From assembly GCF_030408435.1 (NCBI RefSeq), contig NZ_CP047046.1, positions 62,001 to 126,000 of the forward strand: a stretch of 64,000 nucleotides of DNA. The letters are read 5' to 3'. Below are positions 18,294 through 26,377 of this stretch, in pieces. The stretch is from Corynebacterium auriscanis (lineage in GTDB: Bacteria > Actinomycetota > Actinomycetes > Mycobacteriales > Mycobacteriaceae). A program made the position numbers and the translations under genes. Numbering within the stretch: position 1 is the stretch's first letter; each line of letters starts with the position of its first letter. The notes beneath the pieces are model-generated. The model worked only from the letters and a program-made list of their open reading frames with translations. It did not search any database and was not told the origin of the DNA.

Positions 18294-19946
18294 AATAGAA
18301 CCTTTCCAAGGGGGCGGGTAATGGAACATCTACCCCAGTGATTCTGCAGGCCGTGCGACGGGTGTGACCCGTAGTGTGTTAGGTGATGGGGCTGCCGGTG
18401 GTGGGATCCGTGGTGGGCAGACCAGTGGTGGTGGGGTGTCGGTGGTTGGTTCACGTGGTGTGGTTGGTGGTGTTGATGGGCCCTCGGCGGTGGTGGGGCG
18501 GGAGGAGTATGGGTTGAGCCCGGCTGGTGTGTTGGTTTCGACAGATGATGGGGTTGTGGAGTTTCATCGTCGGTTGCCTACGCGGGTGGGGCGGACGAGT
18601 TTTGTGTACGATGCGGCTGGTCGTGTGGTGCAGACGGTGACGAAGCGGTTGGGTAAAAAGCCGTTGGTGCATCAGTTTTTTTATGCCACGGGGCAACAGC
18701 CTGTGGGGTTTTGTTCTTCCGATGTCCCGGGGGTGGGGTATCGCTATGTGTATGACGGGGTGGGCCGGCGTGTGGCGAAAGAGGTCGTTGATACTGCGAC
18801 GGGTCAGGTGGTGTGTCGGCAGGTGTGTGCTCATACGGGCAATCAGTTAGCGGCGGTGGTGACCACGGTGGATACGGGGGATCCTGGGCGTGTGGGGTGT
18901 GGGTTGGTGTGGTCGGTTGATCCGGCCACTGGTGAGGTGATCGGTCAGATCACTGTGGCTGCTGGGGGTGGGGCTGCTGGTCGTGCTACTGCTCATCGTG
19001 CTGGCCGGTGTGGTGATGGTGTTACTGGTGATGGTGGGTATCTCGAGGCCCGGTGCGGCCAGGGACCTGCTGGTGGTGGTTCGCAGGTATTGGGTGTGGC
19101 AGGCACGGCCGGCAGGGCAGGTCACCCAGAAGGTGCGATGGCATCGGGGTGGTCCCAGGCGCGGGTGGATGCGAGGTTTTATGCCCTGGTGGCTGATGTA
19201 GCTGGTGCTCCGCAGGAGATTATTGATCCGGCAACCGGACAGGTAGAAGGCCGGGTGACGCAGAGTTTGTATGGGAAGCGGACCTGGTGCGGTGGGGTGT
19301 CGAGTCCGTTGTTGTTTGCCGGTCAGTATGAGGATGCGGAGTCGGGGTGGGTGTATAACCGGTTTCGGTATTACCAGCCGGTTGTGGGTTCGTATAACGC
19401 CCAGGACCCGTTGGGGTTAGCGCCTCGGGTGGCGTCTGGGCAGGGGTATGTTGACCACGCAGCACACTGGGTCGACGTACTGGGGTTGAAGTGCCATAGG
19501 TTAGCCTCAATGAGCTTAAGGATGCTGGAGTTCCAGCGAAAGACCGATCAGCTGTGCAAGTCTGGCTTAACGGAAGGAACACGGACGCTTATGTCTACTC
19601 TTATATGGACAAAACCGGCAACGAGATGCAGTACATTGGAATGACTAATAATCTAGACACCCGAGCACTGCAACATGGAAACCGTTTCGGAACGCGTATG
19701 ATGCCCGCGGAACTAAATAAGAAAATGCTGAGTGAGAACGCAGACTCAATGACCCGTCGACAGGCACGGGCTCTCGAAGAACTAGGAATCGACTCGCACG
19801 GCATGGCGAAGGAGGACCGCTTACTCTTGAATGCTCGCCACGAGATAGGAATAAATGGATCAGCGGGAAAGAATGTACGCAATGGGGCGCTGAAATGGGC
19901 GCGATACATGGTAGATTCAGAGGCAATTAGAGTTTACGGAATGTGA
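18288..19946 (+). pseudogene. Rhs tip R6, longest core, GIY-YIG toxin frameshifted
   Basis: The longest core in the window. The frame opens at about 18,288 and includes GTSTPVILQAVRR, FVYDAAGRVVQT, GYRYVYDGVGRRVAKEVVD (YD-repeat like), WSVDPATGEVIGQ and the standard tip to HAAHWVDVLGLKCH. The toxin is a second copy of the R2 GIY-YIG domain (YVYSYMDKTGNEMQYIGMTNN). At 19,494-19,500 R6 reads GCCATAGGTT where R2 reads GCCACGAGGTT, one base fewer. The core therefore runs out of frame to 19,644, while the toxin continues in another frame from 19,554 to 19,946. The toxin cannot be made as a fusion unless recombination or frameshifting repairs it. Confidence 0.82.
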
Positions 19947-19953
19947 GGGACTA

Positions 19954-20595
19954 GTGGCCTACCAGATTGTTTTAGATCCCAACTCTAAAGCCATACGACG
20001 CGCCGATAATCTTCATTTGAGACTGCAGTTGAAACGCGGAAGTGTAGATGCCTACCTTTTACGCAAAGCTTTTCACGTAGGTTTCGGTTGTCTTATTGGT
20101 ATCCCGTTTACAGATAATAATTTGGCCGTTCTAGGAGTAGAGAACACCTCTCTAGTTACACAGTGGAGTGACCTCGGCCAAGAATGGATTATTCCGCCCT
20201 TCACACTACAAAACAGCTTTTTCGGAAAAGGCGGACCATTTGTGAGGATAGGTAAACTAGATCCGACTGCTTACGTGTTCGATCCAGAGGCCACGGCAAT
20301 TCTGGCAGAAGTCGAAGACTACAGTCCGTATCTTCTCGACTTCGTCCCCAGACGAAAGCTTCAGTCAATCACGTTGGGCATCCGTCCTAACGAGTTGGAT
20401 CGCACCGATTGGCGCATCAAGATGCACGAATCTAAAGCTGCGGTACGAGAGCCAACACAGTCAGAACGCAACCTCCCGCTTGTACCTTGGACCGTCTTCG
20501 GCTTAGGGGATCCCGATTTATGGCTCGAACAATTCAGATGTTTATGTCTGGGGCAGCCAATTCCCAGCGTTGTTAAAGGCGCCGACGACTCTTGA
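19954..20595 (+). CDS. Candidate immunity protein of GIY-YIG tip R6
   Basis: A 213-aa intact paralogue of the N-terminal part of 9,044-9,871, with shared YQIV, HVGFGCLIGIPF-like, EWIIPPFTLQ and LPLVPWTVFGLGDPDLWLEQF segments. It starts 7 bases after the toxin frame (GTG at 19,954, after GTGAGGGACTA). Its natural C-terminus is preserved here. The toxin in front is frameshifted, so this gene could still give protection against incoming GIY-YIG tips. No named family is recognised. Confidence 0.7.
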   Translation: MAYQIVLDPNSKAIRRADNLHLRLQLKRGSVDAYLLRKAFHVGFGCLIGIPFTDNNLAVLGVENTSLVTQWSDLGQEWIIPPFTLQNSFFGKGGPFVRIGKLDPTAYVFDPEATAILAEVEDYSPYLLDFVPRRKLQSITLGIRPNELDRTDWRIKMHESKAAVREPTQSERNLPLVPWTVFGLGDPDLWLEQFRCLCLGQPIPSVVKGADDS

Positions 20596-20995
20596 GATTT
20601 CTAAATCTTATCCAGTTCGATTCAGATTTAAAAAGATCCTGAACTGCTACCATTTAATCGTAGAACGCCCCAACTTTGATCAAATTGTCCTCCTCCACGT
20701 AGAAGGTTTATCCCCCATCGTTACGGAAGACAGAAGTCGAGGTGAAGCCCGACTCGATACTAACGGCAAGCCGGGCAATCCATTCTCACGGGATCTATAG
20801 ATCGGAGCATCTGCACCTCCATAACTGTTGCGACGCCACGCCTTGTGAGCTCATTGACACCACCACGGATCCGGGACTCGCTGGATTCTGAACAGATAGT
20901 TTCGTTGAAAATCGATTACAGTTTGACCTGCCGCAGCTGACGGACCACAATGATCATCCCGAAACGACTGCATGCATAAGCTGCTGGCGTTATCT
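20596..20995. other. Unassigned stretch before the ISL3 element
   Basis: About 400 bases. A 76-codon open frame (20,570-20,800) overlaps the immunity gene end and contains VRFRFKKILNCYHLIVERPNF, which could be a remnant, but I cannot support it as a gene. Nothing else is visible. Confidence 0.4.
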
Positions 20996-22449
20996 GGCTC
21001 TTCCGGATCTAGGGTGCGTAGCCGGGATGAGAGAACACACATGAGAGTCGGGACCCACCACACGATATAGGGGCCCCCGGTGCGGAGATGGGTGTTACCA
21101 CACAACCATCTTTCGCCCCGAGGACCTATGCCCGATTCTACGTCTGTTGTCGCTGACACCATCATCCGCACCGTCGAACTCGGCCTGACGATCACAGGTG
21201 CTGCCATTGGCGGAAATCATACGTGGATCACCTGCCGCCCAGTTACCGTGGACCCCTCGTGCACAACCTGCGGGATGGAAGGGGCGGCTGCGTGGTCACC
21301 GGGTCCGGCAGCTCGTCGACCTGCCCGTCGTCGGGCATCCCACCCGGTTACGGATCCGGGTACCACGGTTGACCTGCACCAACACCGCGTGCACGGTGAA
21401 TCTCTTCCAGCAGCAACTGACGTGCGCGAAGCCGAAAGCCAAGCTCACCGCCCGATCGCCACGCGCTGGATCCTCCAGCGTCTGGCGATCGACCGGATGA
21501 GTGTTGCCTCGATCTCGACGTCCCTGGGCATCGGGTGGGATCTGGTCAACCAGGTGGCACTGGATCAGGCCCGTGAGCTGGTCTACTCCGATCCCCCCCG
21601 GGCCGGAGTACGTGTTCTGGGGGTCGATGAGCACAAGTGGAAACACCGCCGCGGCGACGGCACCCCCGGCTTCGTCACCGTCATCGTCGACCTGACCCCG
21701 AATATCGACGGCACCGGGCCTGCCCGGCTGCTGGACATGGTGCCGGGCCGATCGGCTGAGGTCCTGCGCCGCTGGCTCGCCGCCCGGGAGAAGTCCTTCC
21801 GTGACCGGGTGAAAGTCGTGGCGATGGATGGGTTCGCCGGTTACCACACCGCCACCGGCGAGCAGCTGCCCAAAGCGAGGAAGGTGATGGATCCGTTCCC
21901 TGTGGTGCATCTGGCCGCTGATAAGCTCACCTTGACCCGGCAGCGGATCCAGCAGGACACGTGCGGGCATCGCGGCAGGTCAGGAGATCCCCTGTACGGG
22001 GTGCGTCGGATTGTGCTGGATCCGGATGGGTCTGCTGACCGACAAGCAGCAAGCGAAGCTGGACGCGGTGTTCGCCGACGAACAGCACGTGGCTGTGGAC
22101 GTGACTCATTGGACGTATCAGGACATCATTACAGCATATGAGCATCCCGATCGTCGGGTCGGGAAGAAGGGGATGGTCACGGTGATGTGCCGGATCCGGA
22201 AAGATCTCCCGGCCGGGGTCCAGGAGCTGGGGCAGTTGGGTCGGACGATGTGGAAACGCCGGGCGGAGATCCTCGCCTACTTCGACACCGGCGCATCCAC
22301 CGGGCCGGTCGAGGCGATCAACGGCAGGCTCGAGCACCTGCGGGGAATCGCCCTGGGTTTCCGCAACCTCAACCACTACATCTTGCGGTCGCTGATTCAC
22401 TCGGGAGGGCTCCACGCCAAGATCAACGCACTCTAAACCCGGAAGAGCC
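20996..22449 (+). mobile_element. ISL3-family insertion sequence, IS31831/IS1207-like
   Basis: 1,454 bp bounded by matching inverted ends: left GGCTCTTCCGGATCTAGGGT and, on the other strand, right GGCTCTTCCGGGTTTAGAGT. Size and ends agree with what I recall of corynebacterial IS31831 and IS1207. It interrupts Rhs tip R7 just upstream of the NAQDPLGL segment. Flanking 8-mers (CGTTATCT, GTATAACG) are not direct repeats. Confidence 0.88.
21128..22436 (+). pseudogene. ISL3-family transposase, frameshifted
   Basis: From ATG 21128 the frame gives DSTSVVADTIIRTVELGL and a zinc-finger-like CTTCGMEG. It then leaves frame at about 21,280; the proper continuation (LRGHRVRQLVDLPVVGHPTR) is in another frame until about 21,440. 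The original frame resumes with ATRWILQRLAIDRMSV and the DDE-region block VLGVDEHKWKHRRG. A third shift near 22,015 moves the C-terminal part (LLTDKQQAKLDAVFAD to EAINGRLEHLRG) to a third segment. Three frame changes make it inactive unless they are sequencing errors. Confidence 0.85.
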
Positions 22450-22932
22450 GTATAACGCCCAGGACCCGTTGGGGTTAGCGCCTCGGGTGGTGTCTGGGCA
22501 GGGGTATGTTGACCACGCAGCACACTGGGTCGACGTACTGGGGCTAGTAGGTAAGAATGCTCATTGTCGGATAGGTCACTGGGTCTCACGCGACGTACTC
22601 GGGAAGAAAGCTTATAAGAGTGATGTGGGACACTTGTTTGACCCCATCATATACATAAAGGTGAAACCAATATAGATCGAATGGCAAGAGGAATCGCACC
22701 AATTGGGCATGATGGACAGTCACTACAGATCCACCACATTGGCCAAGATGATAAATCCACTTTAGTAGAGTTGACTAAGGCGCAGCATAAAAGCAACCAT
22801 AGAACTCTTCATATTGTTACTGGCTTAAAGACCAGTGAATTCCCAACGGATGTGACTCCTGTAAATCGAAGTGCTGTCAAAGCGTGGAAACGGCAATACT
22901 GGCAAGAAAGGGCTCTAGACTTTAATGATTAA
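22450..22932 (+). pseudogene. Rhs tip R7 with LHH-type HNH toxin, cut by ISL3 and frameshifted
   Basis: The copy starts at the ISL3 right end with YNAQDPLGLAPRVVSGQGYVDH and passes the boundary HWVDVLGL into a toxin. The first toxin part (HWVSRDVLGKKAYKSDVGHLF) is in the core frame, which stops at 22,675. The second part, in another frame, reads ETNIDRMARGIAPIGHDGQS, then QIHHIGQDDKSTLVELTKAQH. A-P-I-G-x-D-G, x-H-H and a later conserved His are the signature of LHH/HNH toxins. A single net frameshift between about 22,610 and 22,665 separates the two parts, so the toxin is inactivated as it stands. Confidence 0.78.
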
Positions 22933-23362
22933 CTTAGAAGATTTCGCGGGATTCGAAGACAGCTACGCATTTGGAAAAGGAAGCCGCTTACGAGAGATCG
23001 AAGCAGGGTTTGCTGAGGCTCCGGCATGGCTACCTGAAGATTTCAAATATCTCTTTACTCAATGTGATCGATGGGCTCTAGTCGGAGTGGAAATGTTTTC
23101 ACCGTTGCCCGTACCCTATTCGCCCGATCGACGTGCGCTTACTCTCAATGCCGAGTTCCACGAAGACTACCCTGGTCATGATGACTTATTCGCTGCTGGC
23201 GAGATGGGTGACAACGATTATCTTGTGCTCCAGTATGTAGAAGACGCCGTGATGTGTGGCTATTTCAATACAGAAGACGAGGAATGGTTCGGGAAAAAAT
23301 TCCCGAGTCTTACAGCGTGGGCGTACGCCTGCCTCAAGGCCAATGGGGATCCGAGTGTCTAA
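22925..23362 (+). CDS. SMI1/KNR4 (SUKH) family immunity protein of tip R7
   Basis: A 145-aa acidic protein overlapping the end of the LHH toxin by 8 bases. It fits the SUKH pattern: an N-terminal helix (GSRLREIEAGFAEAP), W-LPEDFKYLFTQC, an aromatic beta segment and a C-terminal helix (SLTAWAYACLKANG). SUKH proteins are among the most frequent immunity proteins of Rhs and CDI nuclease toxins, binding the toxin active site. Its coupling to an HNH-type tip fits that role. The frame is intact even though the toxin is broken. Confidence 0.78.
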   Translation: MINLEDFAGFEDSYAFGKGSRLREIEAGFAEAPAWLPEDFKYLFTQCDRWALVGVEMFSPLPVPYSPDRRALTLNAEFHEDYPGHDDLFAAGEMGDNDYLVLQYVEDAVMCGYFNTEDEEWFGKKFPSLTAWAYACLKANGDPSV

Positions 23363-24152
23363 CTCGAGGGAGAAGATTCAAGGGCTTCAACGCGGCCTAT
23401 CATTGAACGATAGGTCATTTGATGAAGTGGTTTTCGATAGTGTTTCCTTTGAAAACTGCTCTTTTATTCACACTGCTTTTAACCGTTGCGCTGGGAGGCA
23501 CGTTTCACTGAACGGGTGTCAGGTTTATGACCCGCAGTTCAGCAACTGTGACTCTTGGGATCATGTCAGATTGGTCAACACCAATGTCATAAAAGTGCAG
23601 AAACAGATCGATGTGACTGTTCTTTCTCATGTTGAAGCCAGCACGTTTCAAGACGTGTCGATTTACGGGAAACGATCTCAACCTGTTACTTCTCTCTCGA
23701 TGATGGAAAGCACTATTGTTGGCAAGCTGGCCCATGTCACTATTTTCGAAAACCAGGCCTAGGATCAACTGCTTGGATGCGACTTCAGCAGTTGCTCAAT
23801 GCACGATGTTCGTCTCATGGGAATTCCCGTTGATCGATGCCAGCTCCCTGATTCGATCAGTCCGATCATTATTGAAGATTGGCCAGATGTAGCTAACGAG
23901 GTCTTAGTAAAAGCGTTGTCTATATTCAATGACCCTGGATACACCCCACTAGAAAAGACAGCTGCTTCGGCAATTATTGTTGACATTCAGCTCGATGCCG
24001 GTGCATTCCATTCAGCACGTGGAACACATCGAACCAAGGTTGATGATCTAGGCCTGCCACCTGAAAGAGGTGCGCGCTTGGTTAGTGAGTTGCGGGATAC
24101 CAGCATCCCTCGCCCAGTATTGGATGCAATCCAAGTCATCTACCAACCATAG
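23343..24152 (+). pseudogene. Pentapeptide-repeat-like immunity protein with in-frame stop
   Basis: One reading frame of 270 codons from ATG 23343 (or GTG 23355), overlapping the SUKH gene end. Repeats of the A(D/N)LXX type are visible: DRSFDEVVFDSVSFENCSF, then HVSLNGCQVYDPQFSNCDSW. A TAG at 23,760-23,762 breaks it after FENQA. The same frame continues at once with DQLLGCDFSSCSMHDVRLMG, again pentapeptide-like, followed by a helical C-terminal domain ending IQVIYQP. This continuity shows the stop is a nonsense mutation rather than a gene boundary. Pentapeptide proteins are known as toxin-immunity factors; the role here is inferred. Confidence 0.75.
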
Positions 24153-25081
24153 ATCACTTTCTAGGGCTGCAAAGGGAGCCGTTTGATTATTCCCGTCTAC
24201 CTGGGCAGGATTTCTTAGATTATGCTAACGACGCCGTAGTGTCGACGTCGGCACCGGATCTCGTTCCGTATATATCGATATTGTAGTCTGGTCCACTCTT
24301 ACAGGGCCGACCCAATCCTACTGAAAACTTCATCGTCAACAGTGGAGACGTGTAGTCCTCGAGCGATACCGCAAAAAGCGCGCTGGCTGAGGCAATTAAG
24401 CTACCGCTGACTACGACGGCCATATTCGCTCGATCACTGCGAAGGCGGTAGTTTCTACGATGCAAGCGACCCCAGATGAAGGAATGTGCTAGAAGTTGGA
24501 AGTTTCAAAGCCGTACGGTGGTACCGTGCGGAAGATGCAATCATGTTTTAAGCAAGAATTCGAGTTCGGACAGTCGCGGACACGCCAGTAGAATGGATTG
24601 TCACAAAGTTTACTTGGAATAGTCTTCTCATCCCACATCACTTTAGGGAATCTTGCTCTTCCAGAATTCGAATGTATTCAACCTTCTCCGAACTCTACGG
24701 TGTTCTTAAGCCTGATCGTTCAGTACTGACCCCACCACAATCGAGCGTCAAGAAACGATCCCCAGCTAAGACGAAGAGTGTCGGCTGGGTAAATCTCACT
24801 CGATATACGAATCCTGGGCAGAGGTTTTCCCCTAATTCTGCCCACGTCATTCACGCTAGTGAGTGAACCCTTGCGAGAGTGTGCTTTCCACCGAATGAGA
24901 CCACACTAGCAGATCTGCAATTCGTTCAAGACGCCATCGAAAATTAGCGACTTCGCTGGTCGTGCCGTCGGTTACTCCTGCAACCTTGTTGATACCGGTC
25001 CCGCTAGTTCCTTCCTTTTTCCGAAACTGGTTACTGCCCCCAGCCAACCTAGATATCGCAGGGTTAGACACATTAGTACTC
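24153..25081. other. 0.9 kb without a supportable gene
   Basis: Between the broken pentapeptide gene and tip R8. An 81-codon minus-strand frame (24,220-24,465) has one hydrophobic stretch but no ribosome site. A short plus-strand frame at 24,672-24,866 is unremarkable. Probably degraded module sequence. No repeat to the rest of the array was seen. Confidence 0.45.
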
Positions 25082-25085
25082 GCGG

Positions 25086-25550
25086 GTGGCGTCTGGGCAG
25101 GGGTATGTTGACCACGCAGCACACTGGGTCGACGTACTGGGGTTGGCGAGCCATGTGAAAAATAAGCAGCTGCAACGCCAGATCGATGCGCTGACCCCGC
25201 AGCAGAAGGGTGCTTTGGGTGAGTCCATCGCGAAGGATACATTCGCAGGTCAATTCGATGAGGCGAATCCGCGGAGCTCCTACGCTGCTATCAGCGGTAA
25301 AACCCGTATCACTGACATTACGCTGAATAATCAATCTATTGTTGAGACGAAGTTCGTCAAAAAGCAAGGGCTCACCTCGCAGCTGAAAGATGGCATAGCT
25401 CAAGCGAAAGCAGAAAAAGCTGCGTACCATTTGGTGACGGCCCCAGAGACGAAGCTGTCTGGCCCGTTGCAGACGGCGATCGCGGAGGGACAAGTGGTGC
25501 ATCACACCATGTCAGAATCTGCGATTGCCCGAACTATTACGACGCTATAG
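25086..25550 (+). CDS. Rhs tip R8: minimal core plus PD-(D/E)XK toxin (family A copy)
   Basis: Only the last ~20 core residues remain (ASGQGYVDHAAHWVDVLGL). They are followed by a ~135-residue toxin nearly identical to R3: QQKGALGESIAKDTF, RITDITL, SIVETKFVKKQ and TMSESAIARTITTL. Differences cluster around AGQFDEANPRSSYAA versus DGSFMKRNPRTTYRG. The catalytic D..E-x-K is kept. The core breaks off at RVASGQ with unrelated sequence before it. As the shortest tip it could only act after recombination into a longer Rhs gene. Confidence 0.78.
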   Translation: MASGQGYVDHAAHWVDVLGLASHVKNKQLQRQIDALTPQQKGALGESIAKDTFAGQFDEANPRSSYAAISGKTRITDITLNNQSIVETKFVKKQGLTSQLKDGIAQAKAEKAAYHLVTAPETKLSGPLQTAIAEGQVVHHTMSESAIARTITTL

Positions 25551-25563
25551 AAGGAGACACACA

Positions 25564-26147
25564 ATGGATATCCCCAACCCATATGAGCCTAAAGGCCCGG
25601 CGATTGACGAGCAGATCATCGCTGAGCTGAGGGAGATCAAACCGGATTTTTACCAAGACCCGAACAGCATCATTGATCATGTTACGGAGGCAAAACGAAC
25701 GTTTTCGCCGGCGCAGAAGCGGCAGTTCATTGCCCAGCATCGGCATAAGGCTGAACGCCCGTTGGATGAGTGGTCTCGGTCGTATATGGGCATGCTTATT
25801 AATCTGGGTGCGAAGGATTTGGATATCACCTATGCGGTGGATGAGATGTTGTTCTACATCGACTCTGGTGGGGATCGCCGCGCCATCCGTGCGATCGTTG
25901 AGGCTGATACGAACCTCATGATTTACAATATTCATCCGAAGAATTTTGATCAGTTCAATCGGTTTTGAAAGCCACTAGCGTCAATGAGCCGGAGATTCTT
26001 TATGAGTGGCAGGGAACGCTCATTGCATGCGGGGTGAAGAAGAAGGCGTTTCGTGAGCATCCGGAGTTCCAGTGGGTCACAGACACCGCGTATGCTACTG
26101 ATCCGCGGTTTAAAAAAGACATTGAAAAGATGTCGAAAAGTTCGTGA
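25564..26147 (+). pseudogene. Immunity gene of tip R8, frameshifted in a T run
   Basis: Paralogue of 11,401-11,985, starting at ATG 25564 after GAAGGAGACACACA. At 25,963-25,966 it has four Ts (CGGTTTTGAA) where the intact copy has five (CGGTTTTTGAA). The loss creates TGA at 25,966-25,968 and puts the last 60 residues (KATSVNEPEILYEWQGT onward) in another frame up to 26,147. The encoded fragment lacks the C-terminal third. A homopolymer site like this could be slippage-prone or a sequencing error. Confidence 0.8.
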
Positions 26148-26182
26148 CTCTGCCTCCTGCTTTTAACGTGAAAGGTGTGTGT

Positions 26183-26235
26183 CGTTGGCTTGCGGTGCGG
26201 CGTTCATCGGGGTGAAGCGAGGCGTCATTATAGAA
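26183..26235 (+). repeat. Cassette-boundary repeat, copy after R8
   Basis: Close copy of 10,791-10,842 (reverse strand), about 90% identical by eye over some 50 bp, containing GGCTTGCGGTG and GGGGTGAAGCGAGGCGTC. It is the right-hand border of the Rhs array, 143 bases before eccC. Confidence 0.65.
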
Positions 26236-26377
26236 AAGCCCCAGCCCGGCCGAACGGGAAAGCCTCTTGGCGCGTAGTGGCGCACCCGAAGTTTGCCTCG
26301 TTTACACTCGATGAATAGCTCTCGCAATGTATAGGGTCTGGAGCCCGTAAGTTCGGCAACCGCATCGATAGAGGATC

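Larger units (their letters stand above)
8707..26235. other. Rearranged array of orphan Rhs tips with toxin-immunity modules
   Basis: A 17.5-kb region built from at least eight partial copies (R1-R8) of one Rhs/YD-repeat C-terminal core. Each copy keeps some of the block VDARFYALVAD, PQEIIDP, QSLYG, SPLLF-GQYED, ESGWVYNRFR, NAQDPLGLAPRVASGQGYVDH. Sequence after the conserved VD-LGL boundary differs between copies and encodes different nuclease-like toxins, each followed by a small acidic gene. R1-R3 point left and R4-R8 right. None has the N-terminal secretion and shell-forming part of a full Rhs protein. The layout fits a store of exchangeable tips whose full-length recipient lies elsewhere. 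Confidence 0.85.

Noticed and set aside
24220..24465. 81-codon minus-strand frame with a hydrophobic segment
   Set aside because: Isolated in degraded sequence, no ribosome site and no family; the hydrophobic run alone is not enough.
8707..26235. Type VI secretion or phage-derived contractile system delivering the Rhs tips
   Set aside because: No VgrG, PAAR, tube or sheath genes are in the window, and the organism appears to be a monoderm-derived actinobacterium.
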